From Candidatus Avimonas faecium (GTDB taxonomy: Bacteria > Bacillota > Clostridia > Oscillospirales > Acutalibacteraceae), in assembly GCA_904419005.1 (NCBI GenBank), contig CAJFQI010000019.1, positions 1-38,182 on the forward strand: DNA of 38,182 nucleotides, written 5' to 3'. Shown here one piece after another: positions 8,046 to 16,626 of this stretch. The notes beneath the pieces are model-generated. The model worked only from the letters and a program-made list of their open reading frames with translations, searched no databases and had not been told where the DNA came from. Both the position numbers and the translations under genes were made by a program. Within the stretch, counting starts at the first letter, position 1; each line of letters begins with the position of its first letter.

Positions 8046-8065
8046 CGCAAGAAAGAAGGCCTCCT

Positions 8066-9058
8066 ATGAAATACCTCCGACTGTATTTGATTCGTCACCG
8101 CCGGGGCTTCCTGCTGTTCGGAGCCTTCAGCGCGGTATTTTTTATCCTGTTCCTGCTCTACCGGCTGCCGGTCGAGGCGGTCGCCTACGCGGCGGCCGTC
8201 TGCGCGTTCATCGGGCTGATCGTCCTGGGGCTGGATTTCCGCGCCTTTGTGCGCCGGCACCGGCAGCTGGAACAGCTCCGGCAGGATATCCGCATCTCCT
8301 GCGACCATCTTCCCCCGCCGGACGGGGTGCTTGAGGAGGATTACCAGGCGGTGATCCGCTCCCTGTACCAGGACCGGCAGGAGCAGCTTGACCGGCAGGA
8401 GGCACGCTACACCGACCTCCTGGAGTCCTACACCATCTGGGCCCACCAGATCAAGACGCCGATCGCAGCCATGCGGCTCAACCTGCAAAGCCAGGACACC
8501 CCCGCCAGCCGGGAGCTGCTGGACGACCTAATGCGGATTGAGCAGTATGTGGAAATGGCCATGGCGGTGCTCCGCCTTGACTCCCGCTCGACCGATTACG
8601 TCATCCAAACGTACGCGCTTGACGGGATGGTGCGGCAGGCGGTGCGGCGGTACGCCTCCCAATTCATCCGGCGGCGGATCCGGCTGGAGTATACGGCGCT
8701 GGAGGGCGAGGTGCTGACCGATGAAAAGTGGCTGGTCTTCGTCCTGGAGCAGCTGCTGTCCAACGCGCTCAAATACACCGGGGCGGGCGGCACGATCACC
8801 ATCTGCCTGGAAGCCCCGCAGCTGCTCTGCATCCGGGATACCGGGATCGGCATCACGCCGGAGGACCTGCCGCGGATTTTTGAAAAGGGGTATACCGGCT
8901 ACAACGGGCGGGGCGACAAAAAGGCGAGCGGAATCGGGCTGTACCTCTGCCGCCGGGTGTGCGAAAACCTCGGCCACCGCCTCTGGGCCGCCTCCGCCGT
9001 GGGGGTCGGCTCCGCCTTTTACCTGGACCTGCGCCGGGCCGAATTGGAAACCGAATAA
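8066..9058 (+). CDS. Intramembrane-sensing histidine kinase of the BceS type
   Basis: 330 residues. Two closely spaced membrane helices (about 14-33 and 37-58) have almost no outside loop between them, the hallmark of Bce-type kinases, which read their ABC transporter and not the drug itself. The phosphoacceptor is His127 in IWAHQIKTPI. The ATPase domain shows the N box (LEQLLSNALKYT), the G1 box DTGIGI, an F box (RIFEKGYTG) and the G2 box GIGLYL. The start ATG 8066 is chosen because the first helix begins there; AAGAAGG is a modest ribosome site. It should act with the regulator upstream and the transporter at 9304-12098. Confidence 0.93.
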   Translation: MKYLRLYLIRHRRGFLLFGAFSAVFFILFLLYRLPVEAVAYAAAVCAFIGLIVLGLDFRAFVRRHRQLEQLRQDIRISCDHLPPPDGVLEEDYQAVIRSLYQDRQEQLDRQEARYTDLLESYTIWAHQIKTPIAAMRLNLQSQDTPASRELLDDLMRIEQYVEMAMAVLRLDSRSTDYVIQTYALDGMVRQAVRRYASQFIRRRIRLEYTALEGEVLTDEKWLVFVLEQLLSNALKYTGAGGTITICLEAPQLLCIRDTGIGITPEDLPRIFEKGYTGYNGRGDKKASGIGLYLCRRVCENLGHRLWAASAVGVGSAFYLDLRRAELETE

Positions 9059-9060
9059 GC

Positions 9061-9138
9061 CGTCTTACAAAACCGTAAGACGAAACGGGGGAAATGTAAG
9101 CCGAAGCGATGGCGGCGCATTTCCCTTTTTCCTATACT
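9061..9138 (+). promoter_or_regulatory. Operator and promoter of the Bce-type transporter genes
   Basis: A perfect palindrome lies at 9061-9082 (CGTCTTAC, 6 bases, GTAAGACG). The half-site GTAAG recurs at 9096-9100, exactly 21 bp (two helical turns) after GTAAG at 9075. A -10 element TATACT stands at 9133-9138 with no good -35 at 17 bp (TGGCGG), as expected for an activator-dependent promoter. Paired half-sites of this kind upstream of bceAB-like genes are bound by the cognate OmpR-type regulator in Firmicutes. Here the regulator assignment is inference from position. Confidence 0.65.
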
Positions 9139-9303
9139 AGAGACAGCGGGGGATTCCCGCCCGGCCCGGCCCATCGGGGCCGCCGAAGGCAGAGCGCCGG
9201 CCGGGCGCCGTCCCAATCCGCCGACAGGGGCAAGACGGGAGGCCGCCGGCTTTGCCGGGCGCCCTTCCCGCCCCACATCCCCAAGAAAGGAACGATCCGA
9301 TTC

Positions 9304-10065
9304 ATGCCGATCCTAGAAGTCAGCAACCTCAAGAAAATCTACACCACCCGCCTGGGAGGGAACCAGGTGCAGGCGCTGCGGGACGTCAGCTTCAGCGTAG
9401 AGGCCGGGGAGTATGTCGCCATCATGGGCGAATCCGGCTCGGGAAAAACCACGCTGCTGAACATCCTGGCCGCCCTGGATAAGCCCACCGGCGGGTCGGT
9501 GCGGCTTGATGGCCGGGACCTGTCCAAGATCCGGGAATCCGACGTCGCCGCGTTCCGCCGGGACAACCTGGGCTTTGTGTTCCAGGAATTCAACCTGCTC
9601 GACACCTTTACCCTTGAGGACAACATCTACCTGCCCCTGGTGCTGGCCGGGCGGCCCTACGCCGAGATGAAGCGCCGCCTCGCCCCCATCGCCGAGCGGC
9701 TGGGGATCGCGGAGCTGCTGCCCAAATACCCCTACGAGGTTTCGGGCGGGCAGAAGCAGCGGGCCGCCGTCGCCCGGGCGCTGATCACCGGCCCCCGCCT
9801 GATCCTGGCCGACGAGCCGACCGGCGCGCTGGATTCCAAGGCCACCGACGAGCTGCTGCGGCTCTTTGCCCAGATCAACCGAGAGGGGCAGACCATCCTG
9901 ATGGTCACCCACTCGGTCAAGGCGGCCAGCCACGCCCAGCGGGTGCTGTTCATCAAGGACGGGCAGGTGTTCCACCAGCTCTACCGGGGCAGCCTGTCGA
10001 ATACGGAGCTGTATCAGAAGATCTCGGATACGCTGACCATGCTGGCGGGCGGTGAGAACGTATGA
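9304..10065 (+). CDS. Bce-type ABC transporter ATP-binding protein
   Basis: 253 residues, the MacB/LolD-like ATPase class. Walker A is GESGSGKTT (about residues 39-47), the Q loop lies in FVFQEFNLLDTFT, the signature is SGGQKQRAAVARAL, Walker B is LILADEPTGALDSK and the H loop is MVTHS. It powers the permease encoded next, with which it overlaps by ATGA. Such transporters free lipid II-cycle intermediates from peptide antibiotics and signal flux to the kinase. ATG 9304 is the start because homology begins at PILEVSNLKKIY; AAAGGA lies about 10 bases upstream. Confidence 0.95.
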   Translation: MPILEVSNLKKIYTTRLGGNQVQALRDVSFSVEAGEYVAIMGESGSGKTTLLNILAALDKPTGGSVRLDGRDLSKIRESDVAAFRRDNLGFVFQEFNLLDTFTLEDNIYLPLVLAGRPYAEMKRRLAPIAERLGIAELLPKYPYEVSGGQKQRAAVARALITGPRLILADEPTGALDSKATDELLRLFAQINREGQTILMVTHSVKAASHAQRVLFIKDGQVFHQLYRGSLSNTELYQKISDTLTMLAGGENV

Positions 10066-12098
10066 AGCACGGATTCTACCCCAAGCTGGCCCTGACCGGC
10101 ATTTCCAAAAACCGCCGGCTCTACCTCCCCTACATCCTCACCTGCGCCGGGATGGTGATGATGTTTTACATCGTCTCCTTCCTGTCCGTCAACCAGACGG
10201 TGCGCGGCATCCCCGGCGGGGATACCATGCAGACCATGCTGTCCATGGGCTGCGGCGTCATCGGCGTCTTTTCCCTGATCTTCCTGTTTTACACCAATTC
10301 CTTCCTGATGAGGCGGCGCAAAAAGGAGTTCGGCCTGTACAACATCCTGGGCATGGGCAAGCGCCATCTGGCGCTGGTGCTGCTGTGCGAGTGCCTGATT
10401 GTGGCCGGGATCTCCCTGGCCGGCGGCCTGCTGTGCGGCATCCTGTTTTCCAAGCTGGGCGAGCTGGCAATGATCCGGATCCTGGACGGCTCCGTCAGCT
10501 TTTCCTTCACAGTCGACATCCGCTCAATCACTACGACCCTGGCGCTGTTCGGCGTCATCTTCCTGCTCATCCTGCTCAACTCGCTGCGGCAGATCCACCT
10601 GGCCAACCCCATTGAGCTGCTGCGCAGCGAGAGCGTAGGGGAAAAGCCGCCCAAGGCCAACTGGGCGCTGGCTCTGGCCGGCGTCCTTCTGCTGGGGGCG
10701 GCGTACTACCTGGCGGTCACCATTGAGGACCCGGTTTCGGCCTTAGTGTGGTTCTTCGTCGCGGTGGTCCTGGTCATCGTAGCGACCTACCTGCTCTTCA
10801 CCGCCGGCTCGGTCGCGCTCTGCCGCCTTTTGCAAAAGAGCAAACGGTATTACTACAAAACCAACCACTTCGTGTCGGTGTCCTCTATGAAATACCGGAT
10901 GAAGCGCAACGGCGCGGGGCTGGCATCAATCTGCATCCTGTCAACCATGGTGCTGGTCATGCTGTCCTCTACAGTTTGTCTTTACATCGGGACGGAGGAC
11001 ACCCTGCGCACTCGCTACACCCGCGACATCATGACCGACATCCCCGCCTTTGACGAGGAAGCCGCCGCGGCCGTGCGGGAGACGGCGCAGCAGGCGCTGG
11101 AGACGGAGGGGCTTTCGGCGGAAAACCTCCTGCAATACCGCGTGCTGGAAACCGCTGCTTTCCTGGACGGGCAGAAGGCTGCCATCAGCGGTGCGAGCGC
11201 TTACAGCTTCCAGCTTTCTTCTTACTCCAACGCCCGGCTGCTCTTTCTGGTTTCGCTGGAGGACTACAACCGCCTGGCAGGCGTAAAGGAAACGCTGGAG
11301 ACGGGGCAGGCCCTGCTTTACAGCGCCCGGACTTCCTATGACTATGATACGATAGAGATCGAAAGCCTTGGCGCCTATGCCATCCAAAAAACCGTGCCGA
11401 AATTCGTGGACAACAGCATGGACGCCATGCAGGTCCTGCCCTCCCTTTTTCTGGTCGTCCCGGATCTTGCGGAATGCCAGCAGGCCCTGGCCGGCCTGGC
11501 AGACGAGGATGGGGAGCCGCTGGTGGGAGCCCACGAATACTACGGCTTTGACCTGGATTGCGACGACGAAACCCAGCGGGCGGTCTTCGGGCGGATCACC
11601 GAAGCGCTGCGGCAACGGCAAATTGACGATTCGTCCTTCCCGGCGGTAAGCTGCGAAAGCGTGGCTCAGGAGAAATCCAGCTTCTATTCCCTGTACGGCG
11701 GGCTGTTCTTCCTGGGGATCCTGCTGGGGATTGTGTTCGTGTTCGCCGCTGTGCTCATCATGTACTACAAGCAGGTGTCCGAAGGGTACGAGGACCAGTC
11801 CCGCTTCGCCATCATGCAGAAGGTGGGGATGACCCGGCGGGAAATCCAGAAGAGCATCAATTCCCAGGTGCTGACGGTCTTCTTCCTCCCCCTGCTGATG
11901 GCCGGGGTTCACACCGCCTTCGCCTTCCCCCTGGTGTCCAAGCTGCTGTCCCTGTTCAACCTGGTCAATATCCCGCTGCTGATCCTTGTCACCGTCGGGT
12001 GCTACCTGGTTTTCGCGCTGTTTTACGTCGTGGTGTACCGGATCACCTCCCGCTCCTATTACCGCATCGTCAGCGATGCCGACCAGGCAAAGGAGTGA
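10062..12098 (+). CDS. Bce-type ABC transporter permease (FtsX domain, ~10 TM)
   Basis: 678 residues, the usual BceB length. The start overlaps the ATPase stop by 4 bases. One N-terminal helix is followed by the first FtsX core (to about residue 280, with MRRRKKEFGLYNILGM, a typical cytoplasmic coupling element). A large extracellular domain (about 310-535) without membrane segments follows; it is the drug-sensing region that sets specificity in this family. The last three helices (about 545-670) include RFAIMQKVGMTRREI, the second coupling element. The specific antibiotic cannot be read from the sequence because that outer domain is highly divergent. Confidence 0.94.
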   Translation: MKHGFYPKLALTGISKNRRLYLPYILTCAGMVMMFYIVSFLSVNQTVRGIPGGDTMQTMLSMGCGVIGVFSLIFLFYTNSFLMRRRKKEFGLYNILGMGKRHLALVLLCECLIVAGISLAGGLLCGILFSKLGELAMIRILDGSVSFSFTVDIRSITTTLALFGVIFLLILLNSLRQIHLANPIELLRSESVGEKPPKANWALALAGVLLLGAAYYLAVTIEDPVSALVWFFVAVVLVIVATYLLFTAGSVALCRLLQKSKRYYYKTNHFVSVSSMKYRMKRNGAGLASICILSTMVLVMLSSTVCLYIGTEDTLRTRYTRDIMTDIPAFDEEAAAAVRETAQQALETEGLSAENLLQYRVLETAAFLDGQKAAISGASAYSFQLSSYSNARLLFLVSLEDYNRLAGVKETLETGQALLYSARTSYDYDTIEIESLGAYAIQKTVPKFVDNSMDAMQVLPSLFLVVPDLAECQQALAGLADEDGEPLVGAHEYYGFDLDCDDETQRAVFGRITEALRQRQIDDSSFPAVSCESVAQEKSSFYSLYGGLFFLGILLGIVFVFAAVLIMYYKQVSEGYEDQSRFAIMQKVGMTRREIQKSINSQVLTVFFLPLLMAGVHTAFAFPLVSKLLSLFNLVNIPLLILVTVGCYLVFALFYVVVYRITSRSYYRIVSDADQAKE

Positions 12099-12104
12099 GG
12101 GGAT

Positions 12105-12350
12105 ATGCCGAAATTCCTCCGCCTGCTCACGGCGCTGGCGATGGCCCTGCTCCTGATCGCGGGGGTGGGGATCACCCTGACCGCCTGCTGCCTGTTCGCC
12201 CGCTTCTTCCCGGGCGCCTCCCCGGCCTGCATCTCGCAGGGCGGGGAGGACGCGGACGAGGAGGAACGCCCGTCCGGGCCGCAGCTTGCGATCCTGTATG
12301 ACGGCAAAGGCCCGGACGGCTGCCCGCCTTCCCTGCTTTTCCCGGAATAG
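12105..12350 (+). CDS. Small putative lipoprotein at the end of the Bce operon
   Basis: 81 residues, not recognised. It starts 6 bases after the permease stop and has its own AAGGAGTGAGGGG ribosome site. A basic n-region (Lys3, Arg6) and a hydrophobic stretch (7-27) run into L-T-A-C28, a good lipobox, so the mature protein would be about 54 residues attached to the outer face of the membrane. The mature part is acidic (GEDADEEE) then Pro-rich, with no domain seen. Its position suggests an accessory part of the peptide-stress transporter; an alternative is a simple single-pass membrane peptide. Confidence 0.55.
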   Translation: MPKFLRLLTALAMALLLIAGVGITLTACCLFARFFPGASPACISQGGEDADEEERPSGPQLAILYDGKGPDGCPPSLLFPE

Positions 12351-12361
12351 CGCGCACACAC

Positions 12362-12402
12362 AAACGGCATGGCGCGGAGGAACTCCGTGCCATGCCGTTT
12401 TC
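12362..12402. terminator. Intrinsic terminator, both directions
   Basis: An 18-bp stem (12362-12379 with 12383-12400, one G-T pair, AAACGGCATGGC arm) has a GAA loop and is followed by TTTTCTC. It closes the Bce operon, and on the other strand could end the phage cassette transcript. Confidence 0.85.
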
Positions 12403-12599
12403 TCATCCGCTCCTGCGGAGAGCAATTCGCGTCTTGGCGTGGGTGCGCTGCCCGCGTTTTCTGCTCGCGGCCCTGCGGGCATAGGCCGGTGGCGTTTTTT
12501 GCACTCACTTTGGCACGCGGGCGGTTTAGGTCAAACACCGCACTAACGCGAGTGCGCGACGCGCCCACCGCAGGTGCGCGAATTGCCCGCCGCCAGGCG
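12403..12599. repeat. Intergenic block with nested inverted repeats
   Basis: No gene is supported. GCAATTCGCG at 12422-12431 recurs inverted as CGCGAATTGC at 12577-12586, and the similarity continues inward imperfectly (TGGCGTGGGTGCGC against the complement of GCGCCCACCGCA). Inside are a further inverted pair GCACTC/GAGTGC (12501-12506/12550-12555) and a GCGGTTTA...TCAAACACCGC hairpin (about 12521-12541). It could be a small non-autonomous repeat element, or an RNA-level 3' structure of the phage transcript. Confidence 0.4.
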
Positions 12600-14027
12600 T
12601 CAGCGCCAGTTGCCGATGGCGATGCCGTGGAGGGTAAAGCCGTATGGGTTGGCGGCGGTCGAGGTCAACATCCGCGCCTGGCCGGTGTCACGCCCCACCC
12701 CGCCGACACACACCCAAACATAGCTGTTTGTGCTCACTCCCAGCGACACAATCGGCACGCTCGTAAAAGCGACCGGGTACGTCCAGGTGTAGTACGCCCG
12801 CTTGAGCCCCGTGTCCCCCCATGTCTCCCAGGCCGGGTCGTCAAACTCCTGCCGCACCCAGCAGACCATCCGGCCGCTGGCAAACTTCCAATAATAGCCG
12901 TTGGCGTTGCTGCCCGCCTCGGTCACATAGTCCTCCACCCCGAGATCCGCCGGGGCGGGCATCTGCGCCAGCTTGCCCGCGCTGTTGAGAGCCGCCACGC
13001 CGTTTGCCGCGCCCTTTTGGGCGGAGGGGATATACCCCTGCTCCACCTCGCTTTGGAGAAGGTCGGTATACGCCTGGTTCTCCACCCCGGAAGGCTGCAC
13101 CCTCCAAGCGGCGCCGTCGTACACAAAGGTATAGATCCCGGCCGGCCAGGAAACGCTCACGCCAGCCAGCGCCGTCTGCGGCGCGACGGGAGCCGACCAA
13201 TCGGAAACCGACAGGGTATAGCCCGGCGTAAAGGCCGACGGCACCTTCACCCGCACACAAAGCCCCTCTTCCTGCTCCGGCTGGGGAGAGAGCGACGCCG
13301 TGATCGCCGTCCCCTGCACAGTCCCCGGAACATAGGGGATCAGCCGGTCGTACTGGCCGATGATGCCGTTTACCTGCTGCGCCGCCGTATTGGCCTGCTG
13401 GGCGGCCGTTGATGCCGCCGATGCGGCGGTATTGGCCGCGCTGACCGCTGCCTCCGCCTGATCGGCCGCCGTCTCACCCCGCTGCGCCGCCGCATTGGCC
13501 AGAACGGCCGCCGCGTCGGCACGCTCCTCCGCCCCGGTGATCGCCTCCGCCTGCTCCCGCGCATCCTCGGCGGCTTCGGCGGCGTCGTCCGCCGCCTGCT
13601 GCGCCCTTACGATCAGGGGGGTCAAGCCGCGCACCACTTCCCGGCCATGGATCAGCCGGCCTTCCCGCGAATCAAACCGCAGCTTGCCCGCGAGGGTGTA
13701 CAGGGTGAGCTGCTCCTCCCCCTCTGGATCGAGCTGGGAAATGACCAGCCGGATCTCCGCAATTCCCCCCGCCATTGTCCAGGCACGGGGCAGTGCGACG
13801 GACGCCTGGCTCTGCTCGGAAGTTAGGGTAAAGGTCTCCATCGTATCCATCTGCCCGTTGCCGTCCACAAACTCCCACCGATAGCAATAATCCGCCGACA
13901 CCAGGGACGGATCGAGCTCAAACACCACCGCCGTCGCCTGGTGGTCCCCCTGCACGCCGGCATCCTGCGGCGTGCAGGGGCTTACCTGATCCGGCAGGGC
14001 GGCAAACGTCACCGTCCGGATCGCCAT
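12600..14027 (-). CDS. Phage tail fibre / receptor-binding protein
   Basis: 475 residues from ATG 14027 (477 from 14033). AAAGGAG is 9 bases from 14027 but only about 3 from 14033, favouring the inner ATG. The N-terminal beta-rich domain (1-130) is like baseplate/fibre attachment domains. Then comes a long Ala-rich heptad region (about 135-225, EAAEDAREQAEAITGAEERA type) that should form a trimeric coiled coil. A middle beta region follows, then a linker with GAANGVAALNSAGKLAQMP (a collar-like fibre motif). The C-terminal domain (about 370-475) with YTWTYPVAFTSVPIVSLGV resembles gp53-like receptor-binding ends. It is the last gene of the structural cassette. Confidence 0.8.
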   Translation of the reverse strand: MAIRTVTFAALPDQVSPCTPQDAGVQGDHQATAVVFELDPSLVSADYCYRWEFVDGNGQMDTMETFTLTSEQSQASVALPRAWTMAGGIAEIRLVISQLDPEGEEQLTLYTLAGKLRFDSREGRLIHGREVVRGLTPLIVRAQQAADDAAEAAEDAREQAEAITGAEERADAAAVLANAAAQRGETAADQAEAAVSAANTAASAASTAAQQANTAAQQVNGIIGQYDRLIPYVPGTVQGTAITASLSPQPEQEEGLCVRVKVPSAFTPGYTLSVSDWSAPVAPQTALAGVSVSWPAGIYTFVYDGAAWRVQPSGVENQAYTDLLQSEVEQGYIPSAQKGAANGVAALNSAGKLAQMPAPADLGVEDYVTEAGSNANGYYWKFASGRMVCWVRQEFDDPAWETWGDTGLKRAYYTWTYPVAFTSVPIVSLGVSTNSYVWVCVGGVGRDTGQARMLTSTAANPYGFTLHGIAIGNWR

Positions 14028-14104
14028 AGGCATTCACTCCTTTCGCTTGATGCGGCCTCCCGCCGCCTCGTGGTTGATACATGGCCGCCGCCGTGCCGCC
14101 CCCG

Positions 14105-16150
14105 TTAGAGGGCGCCCCTTCCCGCCGTATACCGCAGGATCAGCCGGCCGACCGCCGTCCTGCCGCGGCTGGCCAGGCCAAGCCGCAGCGACACGATCCC
14201 CGTCAGGGAAGGGGACAGGCTCCGGGCCTGCAGGCCGCCCCCCGGCGGCGTGCACAGGCGCTGCGGGTCGGGATAATCCCCCCGGTCGGTGCCGTAGGTC
14301 ACAGACGCGCCGTGTTCGCTCTCCAGCCACCAGTACAGCCGCCGCAGGCTCTTGCGGCGCTCAAGCGGCGCAAGGCCGAGCTCTACCGTCCGCAGGCGGC
14401 AGGAAACCGGTTCGGTCCCTCCCTCCGGGCTGCTGTCGCTGTCCCCCGCGAGCACGGCCGCATAGCGGAGCCGCCCGGCGGGGGACCCGCCGGAATCCTC
14501 CCGGCAGAGCAGCGCCGCCCGCGTCTTGTCGGCCACACCGGCGTCCAGACGCCGCTTCCCGCCGAAATCCCAGCGGAACCACCGCAGCTCCTCCCCGGTG
14601 TTCCCGCCCGACGACATCTGGAAAAATGCGCCGTCCACATAGGACAAGGCGTACGCCTCCTGTCCCGCAACCAGCAGATAATAGCCGGCGTAATCCAGGG
14701 CGAAGGCCTGCTTCATCGCCTCCCCCGCTTTTTCCGCCAGGCGGGAAGCGATATTCCGGGTCAGCCGGGCCACCGAGGCGTTGGAATATTCGTCCGCGTC
14801 CTTGAGGGCATACACCTCCCCGCGGGAATCGGCCCAGACCAGCCGGTCGCTGCACAGCCGGATGGTGCGGGGGCAGTCGCAGCCGGCTCCCGGATAAATC
14901 AGGGAAACGGGGAAAACGTCGATCGTTCCCCCGCTGACAGGATCCTCCGCCGTCTGGGCCGTCAGGCGGTAAACCTCCCCCGGCTTAAAGACGATCAGCG
15001 CGTCCTGTAAGCAGGCAAACGCGGTGACCGGCTGGCCGGCGTCGCCGACCCGGGTGTAATTGAGCCGCGGGAAATACAGCGGGTTCTGGTTCTCGCTCCA
15101 CGCCACCCGATTGGGATAGGCGGGATTCCCCCCGGCAAACAGCCGGCTGCCGGAATACATTCCCCGCTCCCCGCCGTACCAGATGCAGGCGGACATCCCC
15201 AGCAGTACCGCCCTCTCCTGCGCGTTGTCCTTAGCAGCCGTAACGGTGATGTTGTTCATCACGCTGGAATCGCCCAAGATCACCGGCGTATCGGCGGAGC
15301 CGGTCGCCGCGCAGAAGTAGAAGATCCCGGCGCTCCGGTCCAGATGAACGCGGTACGACCCGCTGGCGGATGAAACCGAAGCCCCCGCCGCCACCGTAAA
15401 GGAGAGAGCCGCCCCCTCCGGCGTCAACAGGCTCACCGTCACCGCGCTATTGTCCAGCCCGCTTTTCGGCAGGCGGTAATAGGGATGCTCCCCCGACGTA
15501 TACTGCGCGCGGAACCGAGGGGTCAGCAGGTTCTCCTCCTCCAGCTCATAGCCGCCGGAGCTGCCTGACAGGGTATCGCACCCTGTACCGCCGGAGAGCA
15601 GGAGGGGGACGTATGCCCGGCTGCCGGCATCCACCCAGTCGTCCTCCGGATCCTCCGGTTCGGCCAGGAGAAGGAAGCCGCCGGTTTCCCCCGTCTTGCG
15701 GAAAAAGAGCAGCGCGCCGTTGTCGCGCACCCCTTCCCCGGACGCGCCGGTTTCGGAGAAGAAGGCGAAGGCCATCTCCTGCGGATCGTATTCCCGCACC
15801 TGGCTGACCGTCTTTTCCCCGTCGGCGCCGAGGGTGACCAGCTCGGCCGTCACGGTCACGGAATCGCTCCCACGATAGGAGAGCACCACGAATTTCCGCC
15901 GGGCGCCCGCCGCCTCGTCCGTCCCGCCGTATACCTCCTGCCGCACCGGCGCCGCCGTCTCGTCGTCTGTCTCCGGCACGGCCGCTAAGCCCGGCCGGCT
16001 GCGCAGCGCGCCGTCCTCCCACCAGAAGTTTTCGCATTCCTCCAGCCGGCCCGCCGCCTGTCCGAAGGCGCCCTCCGCCGCGAGGCCGCCGTCCAGCGCG
16101 GGGATCTCCTTCGTTCTTAAGGCGGACGCCTTCAAAGATGGATACCGCAT
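14105..16150 (-). CDS. Podovirus-type tail nozzle / packaged-DNA stabilisation protein (gp10-like)
   Basis: 681 residues. The region NRVAWSENQNPLYFPRLNY, then ACLQDALIVFKPGEVYRLT and CSDRLVWADSRGEVYAL, shows the repeated beta-propeller-like blades seen in P22 gp10-like (Phage_stabilise) and other podoviral nozzle proteins. The N-terminus has FWWEDGALRSRPGLA, also usual in these proteins. It would close the portal after DNA packaging and form the short tail tube. GAGGAGG lies just upstream of ATG 16150, preferred over a longer start at 16213 that would run into the connector gene. The assignment rests on motif style, not a search. Confidence 0.68.
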   Translation of the reverse strand: MRYPSLKASALRTKEIPALDGGLAAEGAFGQAAGRLEECENFWWEDGALRSRPGLAAVPETDDETAAPVRQEVYGGTDEAAGARRKFVVLSYRGSDSVTVTAELVTLGADGEKTVSQVREYDPQEMAFAFFSETGASGEGVRDNGALLFFRKTGETGGFLLLAEPEDPEDDWVDAGSRAYVPLLLSGGTGCDTLSGSSGGYELEEENLLTPRFRAQYTSGEHPYYRLPKSGLDNSAVTVSLLTPEGAALSFTVAAGASVSSASGSYRVHLDRSAGIFYFCAATGSADTPVILGDSSVMNNITVTAAKDNAQERAVLLGMSACIWYGGERGMYSGSRLFAGGNPAYPNRVAWSENQNPLYFPRLNYTRVGDAGQPVTAFACLQDALIVFKPGEVYRLTAQTAEDPVSGGTIDVFPVSLIYPGAGCDCPRTIRLCSDRLVWADSRGEVYALKDADEYSNASVARLTRNIASRLAEKAGEAMKQAFALDYAGYYLLVAGQEAYALSYVDGAFFQMSSGGNTGEELRWFRWDFGGKRRLDAGVADKTRAALLCREDSGGSPAGRLRYAAVLAGDSDSSPEGGTEPVSCRLRTVELGLAPLERRKSLRRLYWWLESEHGASVTYGTDRGDYPDPQRLCTPPGGGLQARSLSPSLTGIVSLRLGLASRGRTAVGRLILRYTAGRGAL

Positions 16151-16161
16151 GGCCCGCCTCC

Positions 16162-16542
16162 TCAAAGACACGGGCGGGGCAGCACGTCTGCCCGCCGGCC
16201 GGACGGCCGGCACGCCCCCGCCCTCTTTTGGTTATACAGCGACGCATACAGGGATTGGGCGTCCCCGTCCCCTTCCCCCTGCGCCAAAAGCATCGCCACC
16301 CCGTAGGGCATAATGTCGTTGACCGCCTGCACGGAAAGCGGCAGCGGGGCGTCAAGGTCCGCCGGCCAGTCCTCCGTTTTCCCCGGCGCTTCCAGCCGCT
16401 GCAGGTCGGCTAAGATCTGCTCGACCGCCGCCGTCCCCCGCCGGAGCAGCTCGGCGCTGTGGGCGCCGTCCACCTCGCCGTACCCGTCGGTATAGCCCAA
16501 CAGCTTGAGCGCCCGGTATAACACCTCTCGTCCAGTGCGCAT
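16162..16542 (-). CDS. Head-tail connector / adaptor protein
   Basis: 126 residues. The start MRTGREVLYRALKLLGYTD and the alpha-helical middle (ELLRRGTAAVEQILADLQRLE, then NDIMPYGVAMLLAQGEGDGDAQSLYASLYNQKR) match the small helical adaptor proteins that sit under the portal ring (gp6/gp4-like). It lies between the capsid and nozzle genes, the expected place. GAGGAGGG stands about 5 bases before the ATG. The last 20 residues are basic and Cys-containing, with no known role. Confidence 0.7.
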   Translation of the reverse strand: MRTGREVLYRALKLLGYTDGYGEVDGAHSAELLRRGTAAVEQILADLQRLEAPGKTEDWPADLDAPLPLSVQAVNDIMPYGVAMLLAQGEGDGDAQSLYASLYNQKRAGACRPSGRRADVLPRPCL

Positions 16543-16559
16543 TCGCGCCCTCCTCTCTG

Positions 16560-16590
16560 AAAAAAGGGCCGCCGCAGGAATCGGCGGCCC
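16560..16590 (-). terminator. Intrinsic terminator just after the capsid gene
   Basis: On the minus strand a 9-bp perfect stem (GGGCCGCCG against CGGCGGCCC, 16566-16574 with 16582-16590) with a 7-base loop is followed by TTTTTT (16565-16560). It lies between the major capsid stop and the connector start, so capsid transcripts should greatly exceed those of the tail genes. Confidence 0.85.
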
Positions 16591-16626
16591 CGTCCGTCCT
16601 CTTTCCCGCCCGGCCCTTACCGCCGC

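Noticed and set aside
10941-12482. 513-codon open frame on the minus strand
   Set aside because: Antisense shadow of the Bce-type permease. Rich in Gln, Arg, His and Gly, without domains.
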